Shown: positions 33,901-47,300 of the stretch, piece by piece
Layout of the letters: each line of letters starts with the position of its first letter
Position numbering within the stretch: position 1 is the stretch's first letter
From: Pectinophora gossypiella
Lineage: Eukaryota > Arthropoda > Insecta > Lepidoptera > Gelechiidae
Length of the DNA: 64,000 nt
Assembly (NCBI RefSeq): GCF_024362695.1
Contig: NC_065408.1
Span: forward strand, 7,316,001-7,380,000
Reading direction: 5' to 3'
The notes under the pieces: model-generated
The model's database searches: none
Seen by the model: only the letters and a program-made list of their open reading frames with translations
What the model was told of the DNA's origin: nothing
Translations under genes and position numbers: made by a program

Positions 33901-36465
33901 AGATGATCTAAGTGTATCGATGATTTATTTCTTAGCTGTAACGTGCATAGCGGTGATGAACATTCGCACTGAAGATAATCGCAGTTTTGTTTTTCGTCTT
34001 TAGGTATTACGCTCACCTCGCTGAGCTTTCTGTTAGACCAACGTAAAAGGTGGTATGTACACAACAATATATTAGCTATATATTGTTATATAATTGTTGT
34101 TTCCTGCAGGGGGGAAGAATCCGTACCCTAGGGGAGAGTCTTTGCAAAGTGCTACTCCACCTTCTGGACACCGACAAGGAAACCAACATCAAAGCAGTCT
34201 GTCAACTTCTCAAGGTAATATACTCACTATAACGTAATCAAAACAACTCATTACATAATCACTCGTATCTTTGTTGATGTTATTTTCGTATCAACAACAG
34301 TCGCATGTTTATTCGAAGATTTTGTAGATTACGACAAAGAACTGTGATTAAATTTATAGGTATAATGCAAAACATTTATATAGTTATACAATGGTGCTGA
34401 TTCCGGTACACACCATTTAAGTTTATTTTAAGTTATACCTATCATTTTCTTATCCTTCGAAAAGGTAAGAGACGGGTAATCGACAGGCATAAAATTTATG
34501 GAACGCACGTCAAAGTTAGGCAGAAATTTAAAAAGCTTTTCCAAATTTTTATATCGGCCAATAATCCGACAGATTTAAGTTGACAGTACACGTCAAACGG
34601 ATTGCATATGAGCGAGATGGCTATTTTATTCGCCCGGTCTATTCATTCATTTTAAAATTATCGGTTGTCAATCATCCGTCCTTTTCCTTTTCGGCGAATA
34701 TGAAAGTGACGGGTATAACTTAAAATAAAATTAGGTCTGAAGTGTCTGTAACAATTGGGACCAATATAGGCTAATTAATACAATTGGAGAGGGTTTGTAG
34801 TATATTTCGCAATGCCCTTCTATTGTGCTCGCAAATAATTACGTAATCGCCATACAAATAGAAGCCGTGAGAACCGAGTGTAAGAGTATCGATAAGTTGC
34901 CGTTAGGTACACATTGAAGCAGGAAAATTACAGAACAGGACACGTCATTAATGTATTTGCTCTGCTCAACGGTACTTGGTCCCAACACCGTCAAACTGTA
35001 TTGTTTAATTTTGTAACTTATTGTTACTTATTGTACGGTCACGAGCATTAATTAATATGTATACACTTTGGTACCATGTCACATTAACTTTTTTGACAAA
35101 TTGAACTGTTAAGTCTCACTAAATGTCCGAGACGTGAACGACTAAATTTACCTCAGATTTGTGTAGACGAGTGCAGTTAACACTTGATGTATACAGGATG
35201 TTAGTGACTCAGTACCGAATTACCGAATACACAGCAAAATTATTTTATTGTTTTTTTAATTATTTTTAATTCCATACTTTTGCGAGTGAAAATTCTACTT
35301 GATATTAATTCGGAATCATGAGCTGAATCATCCCCTCAGAATATGGTGCGGTGTCACTAATACCCTGTAAATATGTTACTATAGTAAGTTGTTAATACGG
35401 GTTGTAACATTGCAGCTATCCGGGATAGCTCTGGACGCGGACTGCCCGGCGGGCATGCACGCGGCGTTCGAGCGTCTGAAGCGGCGCTCGCACCTCGCGT
35501 GCGTGCGCAACGTGGTGCAGCTGCGAGCCGCGCGCTGGGGCATGGCCGAGCCTGACCCCATGACGCGCGCGCAGCAGCCGCCCGACAACCGCCGCAGGAA
35601 CCAAGCCGGTGGGTTGCCTACTATAACATTATACACTATATTGTGATATACAAATAACTACCAGATACTCATTCCTGCATACAAATGAGCTAATGGAAAC
35701 GGTCTAATTCTCTCGTAGCCAATAGCGTGGTTTATTTATCGCGTCTCACGCGATTTGCGAGTAGCATGTTAAGGACGAAGAAATATGAACCTTGGCCTTT
35801 AATTTTTTTTTAGTATTAAGAAGCATATTTTTTATACAATATTACTTTTCGGTGCGTTTCGTTACAACAGAGTCAAAATTTGATCAATGCATTACCTTGT
35901 TATGGGCATTACGGTATTACCTATACCTCGCATGACATTGTGTTTGTGATTTCCCAGTGAACGGCGCCATGGAGGGCGGCGGCGAGGCGGGCTACTTGGC
36001 GGACGGCAACACGCTGACGGCCGAGGAGCAGGCCTTCTTGTCTAGCAACCTGCCGCCCGGCAAGAACACGGCGCTCGAAGACGACATCTTGTGAGCATCG
36101 CCTTATCTTTCACCTCGTTGCGTCTATTGTATCTTAGAGGTGGACACACAATCATGTTATCTTCCAGAACGTGTTTTTTATAACTTGATGGATCTGCGCA
36201 ATCTGCTGTATACGGTTTGTCATATCCATCTTATGACTCCGAATTAAAAATACCTGCAAGTTGTCTTCCGATTAGTTGGAGTTCCGCCTACGGCATTAAG
36301 AATTACGGCGTTACGTCTATCATAATGTCTTACAGATGTGATGCTAATATATGCTTTCTCGGTAGGGAGGAACTTGAGAACGACGCCTGGGAGACGGACA
36401 TGGACGCGGAGATGCAGGCCGGCTTCCTCGAGTTCCTGCGCATGTCCAACCAGATCAAGCGATAA
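30901..36465 (+). CDS. Paip1: PAIP1-like poly(A)-binding-protein-interacting protein, 410 aa, 8 exons
   Basis: Translation regulator that binds PABP and eIF4A/eIF3 to promote mRNA circularisation. Exons 30901-31012, 31299-31516, 31780-31932, 32400-32618, 34110-34214, 35416-35608, 35958-36090, 36366-36465; all GT-AG with matching phases. An RG-rich N-terminus (RGRGRG, 11-15 region) precedes a PAM2-like motif, LSAEAKEWYPPNY, at 45-57. A MIF4G domain covers roughly residues 105-290 (ITVMCEITFDP, NFRYNGARLC, GRIRTLGESLCKVLLHLLD). The C-terminal acidic helix ELENDAWETDMDAEMQ matches the PAIP1 second PABP-binding site. Length is near the shorter human isoforms. Intron 5 carries two MITEs. Confidence 0.94.
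34391..34765. mobile_element. MITE family 1, copy d, in Paip1 intron 5
   Basis: Left arm AAGTTATACCTATCATTTTC, right arm GAAAGTGACGGGTATAACTT, with the family's CGAAAAGG / CCTTTTCGGCG blocks. Begins GGTGCTGATTCCGG and ends near GGGACCAATA. Confidence 0.75.
35193..35367. mobile_element. Fold-back MITE family 2, copy d, in Paip1 intron 5
   Basis: Starts GGATGTTAGTGACTCAGTAC and ends GGTGTCACTAATACCC. The interior keeps ACTTGATATTAATTCGGAAT and CTGAATCATCCCC blocks of the family, but the left arm is shortened. Confidence 0.65.
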
Positions 36466-38160
36466 CCGCGCATGCGGCGCCTCGCGGGGGACAGACCACT
36501 CGCCTACTCTACTACTTAGGACAATGAAATACAAAAAAAATATAAAATATTATAAAACGATAAAAAGATTTATTCGGATGCGACCAACTTTGCAATCACT
36601 CTAGAGATTTCTAGTTCAAATGAATGGTGCCCGAAGAACGTTGGTGAGGTCAGTATTACTCTTTTGAGCGGTAGTTCACAGTTGCTTCCACTGCTGACCG
36701 TGTTGCGGCCATTTTGACAAATATTTTACGCCTACCACACTACAAGGTGCTCTTTTAGAGTGGTTCAATTCTGGAACATTTATAAATTAAGAGCTTTTTA
36801 ATTTTACATAATTATTCTGCTAAGGTCCATAAGGTTAATGAGATACTTCTCAGTATAATTATTTGACTTTTATGATTTGTCTATTTATGAATTATAATTG
36901 GTCTGTTGCTCCGGGAGGATAAATTGACGCGTGTTTACGGTGGGTCAGCTCGTTTTATGTATAAATTTGCCAGTGTTAACATTTCTATGTTTATACGTAA
37001 ACACGCTGTGGTATTCAAAAACATAATTACTTGTCTTATGTTTGTCTCTTTCTCATGGAACGTGAGAAACAGACAGCCATGAAAGCTACAACGCTACACG
37101 CTCTTTACGTTTCTGAATAGCACAAGCATCCGAAACAACTCCATGGACTAAATGTAAACAAGGTTAAAGTAACTAAGGGGTTTGTTTTGTTTAATCCATG
37201 CGGCTGCGCCCTTAGTTATATTAGACTGTTGTAAAAATATCGATGAAATTAGTTTTGATGTCTATTAGTTTTTGTGTATATGTAGTTTAGTAGTAGCTCC
37301 CACCACTGTTAAATTGAAGGCCATACTAGGAGCCATTGCTTCTTGTTTACATTTCGTCAATGTAATAATAATGTTTAGTGATCTCAGGATTTCTCCATTA
37401 ATTCTCTCTTTTTATTCTTGACAACATCTACTTTTTTAATCTTTCCTGTGGATCTTTCTTTTTTCTTGGATTATGAAACAAAAATACAATAAAAATCCAT
37501 TCCATTTACAAAATATATATCGATCATTCTAAATGCATTATTAGAAGGCTGATAAATATATTTTAATGATATAATGAATAATTTGATATCATCCTTTTTC
37601 TGGCAATAACCTGCTACAAATAAGCAAGATTCCTTCGAACAAGCTATGGAGATTTGTGTAGTTTACGTGTTAGTTTTCTTCTGCACAAATTTGGATACAT
37701 TCAATCACATTTTCATACACACAAATGTCGTTTTACATTGTTTGTTCGTTTTTGCAATTACTATCCATAATCTTGTAAGATTAAAATGCCAAATTTGTTA
37801 CATTTATGTTGAACTTTGTTATGTGATTTTTGCCTATCTGAAATGAGTGGGAATGATCGTTGCCTTGAGTGAAAGAAGGATTTTAATCAGTGACCTAATT
37901 GCTGAATAATATAATTCGGCCAGAATGTTTCACACACAAGCAATAATAAGATATATTTACAGGTTATATATTAAGATATTCAAACTGTTAATAATGTGCT
38001 AATAACTGAACACCATTTTTGAATTATATTTATGCAATACTGGATTAATTTATTTTCAAAGCAATTAGGAAAATGTTTGTAATATTTCATTGTATTTTTG
38101 TTGCAGTGATATTATGAATGTTATAAGAATAAATGGATATTTTAATAAAAGTCATTTAAA
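36466..38160 (+). other. Long Paip1 3'UTR (inferred)
   Basis: No exon or repeat found. AATAAA occurs at 37488-37493 and 38144-38149 (TTTTAATAAAAGTC); the latter is followed by the next gene's end, so the 3'UTR may reach about 38160 (1.7 kb). Confidence 0.5.
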
Positions 38161-38177
38161 TAAATTATTGTTTTATT
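38144..38177. terminator. Interlocked poly(A) signals of Paip1 and D2HGDH-A
   Basis: AATAAA on the plus strand at 38144-38149 (Paip1 side) and AATAAA on the minus strand at 38177-38172, 117 nt past the D2HGDH-A stop. Cleavage 10-30 nt downstream of each would make the two 3'UTRs overlap. Confidence 0.55.
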
Positions 38178-38293
38178 TTAAACATGATCACCTGCCATTT
38201 TTCCTTCTCTCTGGTAATGATAATCACATCATTTGATATTGTTAGGTACAAAGCAATTATAGCCTGAAATGACGGATGAGACTCGAGATAGAT

Positions 38294-41200
38294 TTAAACA
38301 TCATCCGGTAGGACTTTGTACGGGTTGAGTATTCCGTTGGGGTCCATGAGCGTCTTGAGGTCGCGCATCAGTCCTAGCGCGCTGCGGTCCTTGCTGTAGT
38401 GGATGTACTGCGGCTTGCGGAACCCGATGCCGTGCTCCGCCGACACCGAGCCCTGCAGCTTGGACACCTCCTCGAATATAAACGGCTCCAAAACACCTAG
38501 AACTTCCTTGTCGAAATCAGAGATAGTGACGTTGATATGGATATTGCCGTCTCCTAAAAAAATTAAATGTGCAGCAGCATAAGCATAATTTAGTAAACTT
38601 GCGCGGGAATATACGAGAATCATATAATTTGGAAATTGAAGAGAAAAGCAAACATGACACATCCACCTATAATTAGCTATCCGCTAGATGCCAATACTAA
38701 AAACGAAGACATAGCAACACTGAAATACGACCAGTGATGACAACTTGTCGCAATACTCACCAATATGTCCAAACCCAATAACAGAGGCGTTGGAGCCGAG
38801 CCGTTCTCGTAACATAGGCACCAGCTGGTAGTAGTTAGCCAACGGCAGAGACACGTCGTAGCAAAACACGTAGCCGTCCATCATACACGCCGCGGGTATA
38901 CTTTCTCGAATTTTCCAAATTGCCTGCAAATTAGATATATTATCCTATCGTACGTGGTAAGTGCATAGTAAATATGCATAAACTAATTGTCCTTTGTGTT
39001 AATATATTAAATAGCACGGTAGGATGACTATGAATTATTTTGGCGATAATCCTGCCTGTAGGTCAAATACGAAAAACGTACGTCCACGTCAATGTGGGAT
39101 TTTAATATAAAGTATCTGTACGTTTTTTACTCGAAAGCGGACGAGGGATTTTGTTTACAGTTAGGCTTTGAACTACATCTGACCTCACCACATCGTACTT
39201 TTCTTTATTTCTATCCTTTTCTTTTACTCACAACTGTCATTTGCTAGAGCGGGAAAGAGTTACCGCACGCGGCAGAATCGACGAGATGAGAACGCGCACT
39301 TCAACCCTCATGAGACCGAATTAGAACCCGCGCAGCAAGCATTAGTGCTACCACAAAAATGGTAAATCCCACGTGTGTAATCGTTGTCTATGTAGTTGGT
39401 ACTAAGTTAGCATTTACCTGGATTTTACCGGGTTCAGTGGCGACGGTACCGTTGAGTATCAAGCCGGTATCCATTTCCTTAGAGAGGAATCTGTTCACTT
39501 TCTCGGTGTCGTGGTCCGCATCGCTGCCGTGTGTCTCCATTAGTACGTAGAATGGATACTCAGGGATTGGACTCCTGTAACATTTACAATTTTGTTTCCA
39601 ATGTTGAGTATTCTAATCAATCGTCATGATTATAATGTTTTTCTTATCAGTTGTTCCGTTACCTCCCTTCTGAATCTCTCATACGATCTTACTCCATCTG
39701 TTTCGGTCTTCTCAGTTAGGTAGCAATATTTTCTGAAAATTTACTTGTAGTGTAGTATTTTTCTTTATGCTTGTACTTACGTTAGTTTCATATTCCTCAA
39801 GGTGCCTCTAATCGACTCGTTATCCATCATTTCATAAGCTGATAATATTTCGCCAAGTGATGATTTCGCACTCTTGAAAAGTTTCAAAACATTGTCGAAG
39901 TTTTCTAAGCCTGAAATTGACTCGATCGTTTATCCTTTGTTTTGTGTCTACAATCAAAGAGTGATCACTGCGTGAATGGTATAAGAAGATATACGATGTA
40001 GTTACCTATTTGGGAGATATTTGAAAATGGTACTCAAAGTACAACAAAAATAATTTCGATGGACTAAAAAAGCTGTTCATGTGGACCAAATAGCCAACCA
40101 ACCAACCGGTTGTGGACCAACCTAAATATGGGCGCCTTAAGGCATATTGAAAGAAAATAATTTTTCAAACTGAAACCGTACCGAAGAATCCAACAGTGAC
40201 AGCTTTGGGCAGCACGGGACAGTGTATAGCGAGCTTGGTGACGATGCCGAGAGTGCCCTCGGAGCCCACGAACAGGTGCTTCAGGTGGTACCCCGTGTTG
40301 TCCTTCTTCAGTGACCGCAGGCAGTCGATCACCGTCCCGTCTGCTTTCACCTAGCCATTACCAGTAAGACACCAGATCAGTAATCCTACACGCAATCATA
40401 AACTCACGACTGTAATCTTTCTCATTAGCGATCACTTGATATGAATGAATGAACCGTCTGGTCTTCAGAGAAGACATAATCTCTCTGTAAAACTTTTAGG
40501 ACATACTCTGGAAGATAAGCATTTGACCACGATCTATGCTCTTTATTCACAGTCCAACATAGAACCAAACAAATAAGTGTCTTTTGCAAACCCTGTTTCT
40601 TTTAGAGAGTGGTAATGCGGATGTTTGGGCTAGTGTAAACATAGAATTGCATTCAAAACTCACAGCTTCAATTCCCAAAAGCGACCCGTGCAAGTTGCCG
40701 TAGCGGATCAGTCGTTGACCACCGGCGTTGGTGTTGATGTTGCCCCCGATGTGGCACGAGCCTTTAGCACCCAGATCCAGAGGCATGATGAGGCCATGTT
40801 CCTGGACATGCTTATCTAACACCTCCAGGATACACCCGGTTTCACAGACTAAAGCACCTGTTTATAAAAAAATAATTATTGAGTCTTCTTCCTTAATTAA
40901 GTTCAATTTGAGTGTGTTTTTTACGTGTTTGTACGTATAGTGGGTCCCTCGATAGCTTAGATAGTTTTTTTCATAATTGGACCCATAGGTGGCGTCGCGA
41001 TCGGGTAGGGACAGGACACCGCCTGGCAGAAATCCAGAATAGATAAGAATAAGTCACACCTATGATTCCTATTGAGGTGAGTAGAACCATAGGGACAACT
41101 TGCACCCACTCTGACACGAAGTCGACAACCAGTCATAAACATCCAGTTACGCGGGATGGGACCACTCCAAATGTTGCTATTCAACAGGCAAGCTTACCAG

Positions 41201-42769
41201 ATATATCATCCAAACTGATGATTTTATTCATGAGTCCCATGTTGAGTATGATCTCGTCGAAGACAGGGACAGAAGCGCCGACGACGCCGGTGTTGCCTCC
41301 CTGCGGACATATCGCCAGGCGCCGCTTGTTGCAGTATGAAAGGATCTGAGACACTTCCCGAGTGGTTTTCGGCTTTAACACCATCTTCGATTGGCCTAAA
41401 ATGTTGGTCTTGGTGAAGAAGTAAAGTAGATAAGCCTTGTATATTTTGGGTAAAGATTGTTAAGTAGGGAGCCCGATGAGTTTTATTTTTATTCTATTCG
41501 AATGATAGATTCTTTCTGGACTGCCGTAACTTAATGATGAATGTAATTTATGGTAGAAATAACCAAAATACATTTTCTTTAAGGATACTTGAAGGAGTTT
41601 TAATTGTACGGTACAATAACTCTTAAGTTTGATGCAGACAGAGTCGGGAAAGCAGTGGTGGGATTATGTTTACAGTTTCCTTAGATTGCTAAGTTCGTTC
41701 AAAATCCCACGCCGCGATCGACTATTCCCGCTTTTCAATACTCTCTGAACATACATACATAAACTCACGTCTATTTCCCATCCCACCGGGGTAACCAGAG
41801 ATTCCATTTGCTTCGATCCTGACACTTCTTTTGCTCCCTCCAAATTTATAAATAGTTTCATTCACCTACGCCGGTTCAGGGTAGATCGTACTAAACCTTT
41901 TCTAAGGACATCTCCAATTTGGTCAATGTACGTCCTTCTAGGTCTTCCTCCGCCAGCCCTACCATGAACCTTCGCTTTATATACCGCTTTCATTTTTTAT
42001 ACTCTCTCGAAACTCGCGACACACGTCGTATACATGTCATGTATTTTAGGGAGTCAAAGTTCAAAAAGGAAAGTTTTTCGAAACTCAACAAAAGCTCTAC
42101 CTCTACAGTTCTTCAACCAATCGATGTTGAAGGGCAACACATCGTTCTCATCCGTTAACACTCTATCATCACTGAGTACGGATTTAAAGAAGTTCACGTC
42201 TGTCGACTGCAACGTTGCAAAATCTTTCCTAGTGACATTGTACTTTTCCTGAAAATAACCACCATAATTATCACTTTATGAATTTATGAGAGATAAACAT
42301 ACTTAAGAGACTCAGTCATTATGTAGATGCCCAAACTAACGACTTTGAACATCGTACAGATAAAATCAAGCGTTTCTTTAGAAGCGATTCTATTCTATGA
42401 ATTAATTAATATAATTCGACGGATATATGTATATAAGCAAATTACTGTTATTTTCCTTGAAGCGTGGCATAATAGGTATCTATATATAAATTGGTAAATA
42501 ATATTCTAATAGAACTTTTCTACGGTGTTTTGGCTAGTGGCTTAATTTTACTTTCTAATTTTGACTTTTCTAGTCTGAAGTGTCCCACAGCTTGGCAAAG
42601 GTCTCCTTTTTTTCCTGACTCTCCTAGTGTAAATAGTAAATGGAAAGTGCTTAAAAAAGTAAGTTCTTACCGAAGAAAGCTGTGACAATGCTTGTGATGA
42701 GAATCTAACTTGATCCCAAACATGTTTCTTTGCACATCTTACTAACAACAGAGCAGATTTTAACATCAT
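38294..42769 (-). CDS. D2hgdh: D-2-hydroxyglutarate dehydrogenase, copy A, 505 aa, 9 exons
   Basis: Mitochondrial FAD enzyme that oxidises D-2-hydroxyglutarate to 2-oxoglutarate and passes electrons to ETF. Exons (minus): 42769-42671, 42248-42101, 41395-41198, 40857-40664, 40350-40182, 39910-39781, 39574-39418, 38923-38761, 38553-38294; phases agree throughout. The N-terminus is basic and acid-poor (mitochondrial). The FAD-binding PCMH domain has PQGGNTG (113-119), GSCHIGGN and GSEGTLGIVT. The C-terminal domain has GFGHIGDGNIHIN and SAEHGIGFRK with the metal-binding histidines/glutamate. Length is close to human D2HGDH (521 aa). The exon-5 donor, G|GTACGG, is weaker than in copy B. Exons 5 and 9 are near-identical to copy B, the others are not. 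Confidence 0.95.
41755..42000 (-). repeat. LINE 3' fragment in D2HGDH-A intron 2
   Basis: CGTCCTTCTAGGTCTTCCTC and GATCGTACTAAACCTTTTCT match the fragment at 62382-62830. On the minus strand it encodes the C-terminal end of an endonuclease/RT polyprotein (WFGHVER...GRGRPRR type) in the 62 kb copy; here only a shorter, broken part remains. Confidence 0.6.
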
Positions 42770-43816
42770 TTAACGACGAAATAACACAGTCAACTGAAAT
42801 AAATTTCGTTTAATTAGTATCATTCACTATTTGTCATTTCATTTGTAGTGTAATTAGTTATCTGTTTTATCAGATGATACGTTATTTACACGAGATCTAC
42901 CGAACGAGTACTATAAAATTGAAATTCAAAAAGTTGATGCATTTATTGAAAACTATAAAATTTCATATTTTGTATGCCTTTTTATATTAATAAAAAAACC
43001 CACTAAATAAACATGTACTTAACAATTTCATTATTGAATCCCTTACCTATTTGATCAAGTATAGAAGTATTCGTTATGTAGCCATATCTTGTCTGAGACA
43101 ACTTTAGTAACAATGTATCACTGACCGGCCGCTGCAGCTTGACTTGTGTGTTTATCGTTTATAGATAAACAAACGCCAAACAAGATGGGGTATTAAAGGT
43201 TACCTTATCACTTATCTATCACAGTGGCGTATAAAAACAATACTCCAGCGTCTTATTTTTAGTTTTTAATTGAATATGTACATTTAAACTTTAAAAATAG
43301 TTAACAAATTTTATAAAAAATAATAATTATTATAATTATATTGGTTATTCGATGGTAACTACAACTGTATACATGTATTGTTTTAAGTTTACGCGGTTAT
43401 TATCATAATTAAAACACATAATAACAATCATGGCACTTGCAACAGTGTAAAAATATCGGGTGTCTAATATCTGCTTTAAACGCGGTAAGAACCCGTTATT
43501 ATGTGTTTTAATTATGTATACATGTAGCCAATAACAAAACATTAACAGCCTATGTACGTCCCACCGTTGGCACAGGCCTCCCCTTAAACAATCGGAGGAG
43601 GTATCTCCACCACCCTGCTCCACAGCGGGTTGGTGGAGGTGTTTTGCGGCTAGGTTGGTGGATCATAGCGTGGATGTAGCCAATATTTACAGGAAATTGA
43701 CAGATTTTTCGAATATATAAATAATATATAAAAAATACACTAAAAACATATTGTACAAAATATCCTCTCCATTATAATGCTATGAGCAAAAAGTTATAAT
43801 AATAAAAAACTATTAC
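42770..43816. other. Spacer between tandem D2HGDH copies
   Basis: Contains the promoter of copy A and the 3' end of copy B. A SINE 3' remnant in minus orientation lies at about 43535-43680 (TACGTCCCACCGTTGGCACAGGCCTCCCC, written here in parts). No other gene seen. Confidence 0.5.
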
Positions 43817-44357
43817 TTAAACGTCGGGTAAGACTTTGTACGGGTTGAGTATTCCGTTGGGGTCCATGAGCGTCTTGAGGTCGCGCATCAGTCCTAGCGC
43901 GCTGCGGTCCTTGCTGTAGTGGATGTACTGCGGCTTGCGGAACCCGATGCCGTGCTCCGCCGACACCGAGCCCTGCAGCTTGGATACCTCCTCGAATATA
44001 AACGGCTCCAAGAGAGATGAAACCTCCTTGTTGTACTCTGGTACCGTCACGTTGATGTGAATGTTGCCGTCGCCTGGGTGAAAACTATGTCTATTATTTA
44101 TCCTGATGGCGCACGCTACATAATTTATTATTAGATTCTAATTCTTTGCCCAGCAGTGGGACGTATATAGGCTGTTTATGTTATGTGTAGATTCTAATTA
44201 CGGAAAGTATTCATAACATAAATAGCCCTTAAATACATCCTATTGCTGGACACAGGCCTGTCTTCAATCAACCGGAGGGGTAAATGGAAAGTAAAACGGA
44301 AAATACATAATTGTAGCCTTATATTCGAATGATTACATTTTTAACTTTTTTATTGTC

Positions 44358-44389
<32 letters not shown>

Positions 44390-47300
44390 TGTTCGGAGAA
44401 ACAACAGCTATAATTAATTTAGTAGCAACTTATGGTAAAAACAGAAAGCCAATTATAGTTCCTCGCAGATAGCAAATTGAAAAAAAAAAAACAAACAAAA
44501 AGGTTTGCACTAATGCACATTACACTAGGCATAATAACACAGTCAGCAGTTAACCATTACTGTCTCAAAAACACAAAATGTACAAAAAGGCTACACTCAC
44601 AATGCACGCGTCATTCAACCTAGATACACTACTATTTATTCTATGCTACAGGTTAAAGAATTGCTTGCTATAGTCCGGCAATCTCGTGCGCGACCCTCCT
44701 GCGGGGCGACAGACGGTGGCGGGGACGGGGTAGCTAAGATGTCAGCGGGTAGCAGGTGGTGTAGCGGGGAAGGGAAACGCGTGCATCTGCGCGTCAAGTA
44801 CGGCAGTCTCGGCCGCGCAGCCGAAGCGGCAACACGTGCTTGATAATTTGTACTACTTTGAGGGCGACGCACACGAGATTAATATCTGAGGATGAATAAG
44901 GCTATCTCAAGACAACTTAAGGAGGTTGTACATAAATAATTAATGAGCAAAACACGGAGAAATCAAAGAGAAGTGACGAAGAATATCAAACGGAGAGTGA
45001 AAATGAAAGCGATATGGAAATTGATTTATAATAAAACAATCTATTAATATTTTAGTTTTCCTAATAATTGGTCCTCAAGCATAATAATAAAAATAAAATA
45101 AAATAGTTCTATCTTTTTATTCACTCCTACATATATTACGTCACAAGTAAGTACAACTTATTGCAAGATTTATCCTGGCACACTTCTCTACGTGTGCAGC
45201 CGTGTTCTAGAATGTCAAAAGGATGACGCGCTACCCCGTCCCCGCCACCGTCTGTCGCCCCGCAGGAGGGTCGCGCACGAGATTGCCGGACTATAATCTC
45301 ACGTCTCGCTGCCTCACAACCAGTGTTGAACAAATCTAATTCAGTTGTAGCGCATAGGTTATTAAAACTATTTGCGGCTCGCCAAATATAAGTATTCTGC
45401 CGATAGTTAGTAGTAGCGCGCGGAAGAAAAATCAAATTATTGTGACGCAGACTTCTATAAGGGGGCTTAATATATATTTTTGATAGCAGGCTTGGACAAT
45501 CAACAACACCAGTAGTTATTTTTAACAAGTAAATCAAGTCTGCTATTTCCCGTCGTTTCTCGAGAGGGAGCAAATGAAATCTCCTGCACATATCCAAATA
45601 CATACTAGATGAATATCGCTGTTTAAACCGGTAGCAAACATAACGCACAAACTTCTTTTGTATGTTCTCAATTTGATGGATGTATTTTTGGTACATAGGA
45701 TTCCAGATCTGCGACGCATACTCCAAGTTACTGCGCACAAAGGTACAGTACAGTATCTTAAACGTTTTAATTTTGACGAAGTCTTTTGATGAACGCATCA
45801 CAAACCCAAGTGCTTTATACGCCTTAGCAGTAATTTTCTCAATGTGGGCGTCAAACATCAGCTTACTGTCGTGAAACACTCCAAGATCTCGTACTAGCTT
45901 GTTTCTCTCAAGAATTTCACCCTTAAGAGTGTAGTGGAAATTAATTGGGTTATGTTTGCGAGTATATGTTACTATACTACACTTAACAGGATTCAAGTCG
46001 AGCAGATGATTTGAACAGTAATCCTCCAAACGAGAAAGATCCGACTGGAGCGCCTCAGCGTCAGCAATCGATGAGATGCGGGCGAATATTTTCATGTCAT
46101 CAGCAAAACAGAGTAGCTGCGAGGAGTGGAAGCAGTGGTCGATGTCATTCACAAAGATAATAAACAGCAATGGCCCCAGAAGGGAGCCTTGAGGCACGCC
46201 GCTGGGTATAACAATCCAGCTAGAAATGTAATTGTTAACGACTACAGCCTGTGACCGATTATCAATGTAGGAAGAGAACCACCGTAGAAGGTTTCCTCTT
46301 ATGCCGACCTTAGACAACTTGGCTAGAAGTAAATCATGCTGGATCCGATCAAAGGCTTTGCTATAATCAGTGTAAATGACATCGACCTGATCTCCATTAT
46401 CCATTGCCTCAGTTACCGCATCATTTAACAGAATAAGGTTAGATACTGTGGACCGCCCCTTTAAGAAACCGTGCTGAGATTCACTAAACGAGTGCTTCAG
46501 CACCGGGTACAACTGTTCATATACCAGCTTCTCCATCACCTTCGAGACAATACACAATTTAGATATCGGTCGGTAATTGGCTATGTCAGTTTTGAAAGAA
46601 AGAAAGAAAGAAAGAAAAATCATTTATTCAACCAATTATGTCACACTACACAAACTTAAGGCCCTTTTTATGGACGGGAGTAACAAAAGCCTGTTTCCAG
46701 AGAGTTGGTACTATGCCGGAATCGAACGATTTCCTAAATAGCAAGGCTAGAGGAACAGATATAGTTTTAGCGCAATTAATCAAGAAACGGGCAGGCAGGT
46801 AGTCAGGCCCTGCAGATTTACTGGCATCGAGCTTAGACAGCAGCTTAGTAACCATATCAACATCAACTTCGATAGAAGAAATGTCAGAAGTAGATGAGCT
46901 GGCAGTGGACACTGTGTCCTCAAAGCTTAAGCGATATGTTATTGGACTGGTTGTGGAATCCAAAAAAGTAGAACGGAAATAATCTGAAAAGCCAGAGGTG
47001 ATTGAGTTTCCATCATTATAGGTATTATTCCCGAGTTTAAGACTGCAAGGCACTGAATTCGATTTAGAGTTCATGAACCTCCAAAAGCAGCGCGGGTTTG
47101 TTTCGATAGAATTCTCGACGAGTTCGATATAATTGTTGTAGCATACAGATTCGAGATAACGAACGCGGTCCCTCAATATATTATACGATGCTTGGTCTGA
47201 GCGATTGCCGTATTTTTTAAACTTGCGGAGGTACTTGAACTTTTCCCTAATTGACTTTTTCAGAGCTTTGGAATACCATTTTGGGTACGAATCAGTTTTG

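Noticed and set aside
43817..44073. Possibility that D2HGDH copy B is a haplotig or assembly duplicate
   Set aside because: Most exons, all introns and flanks differ strongly from copy A and the two lie in series; only two exon segments match.
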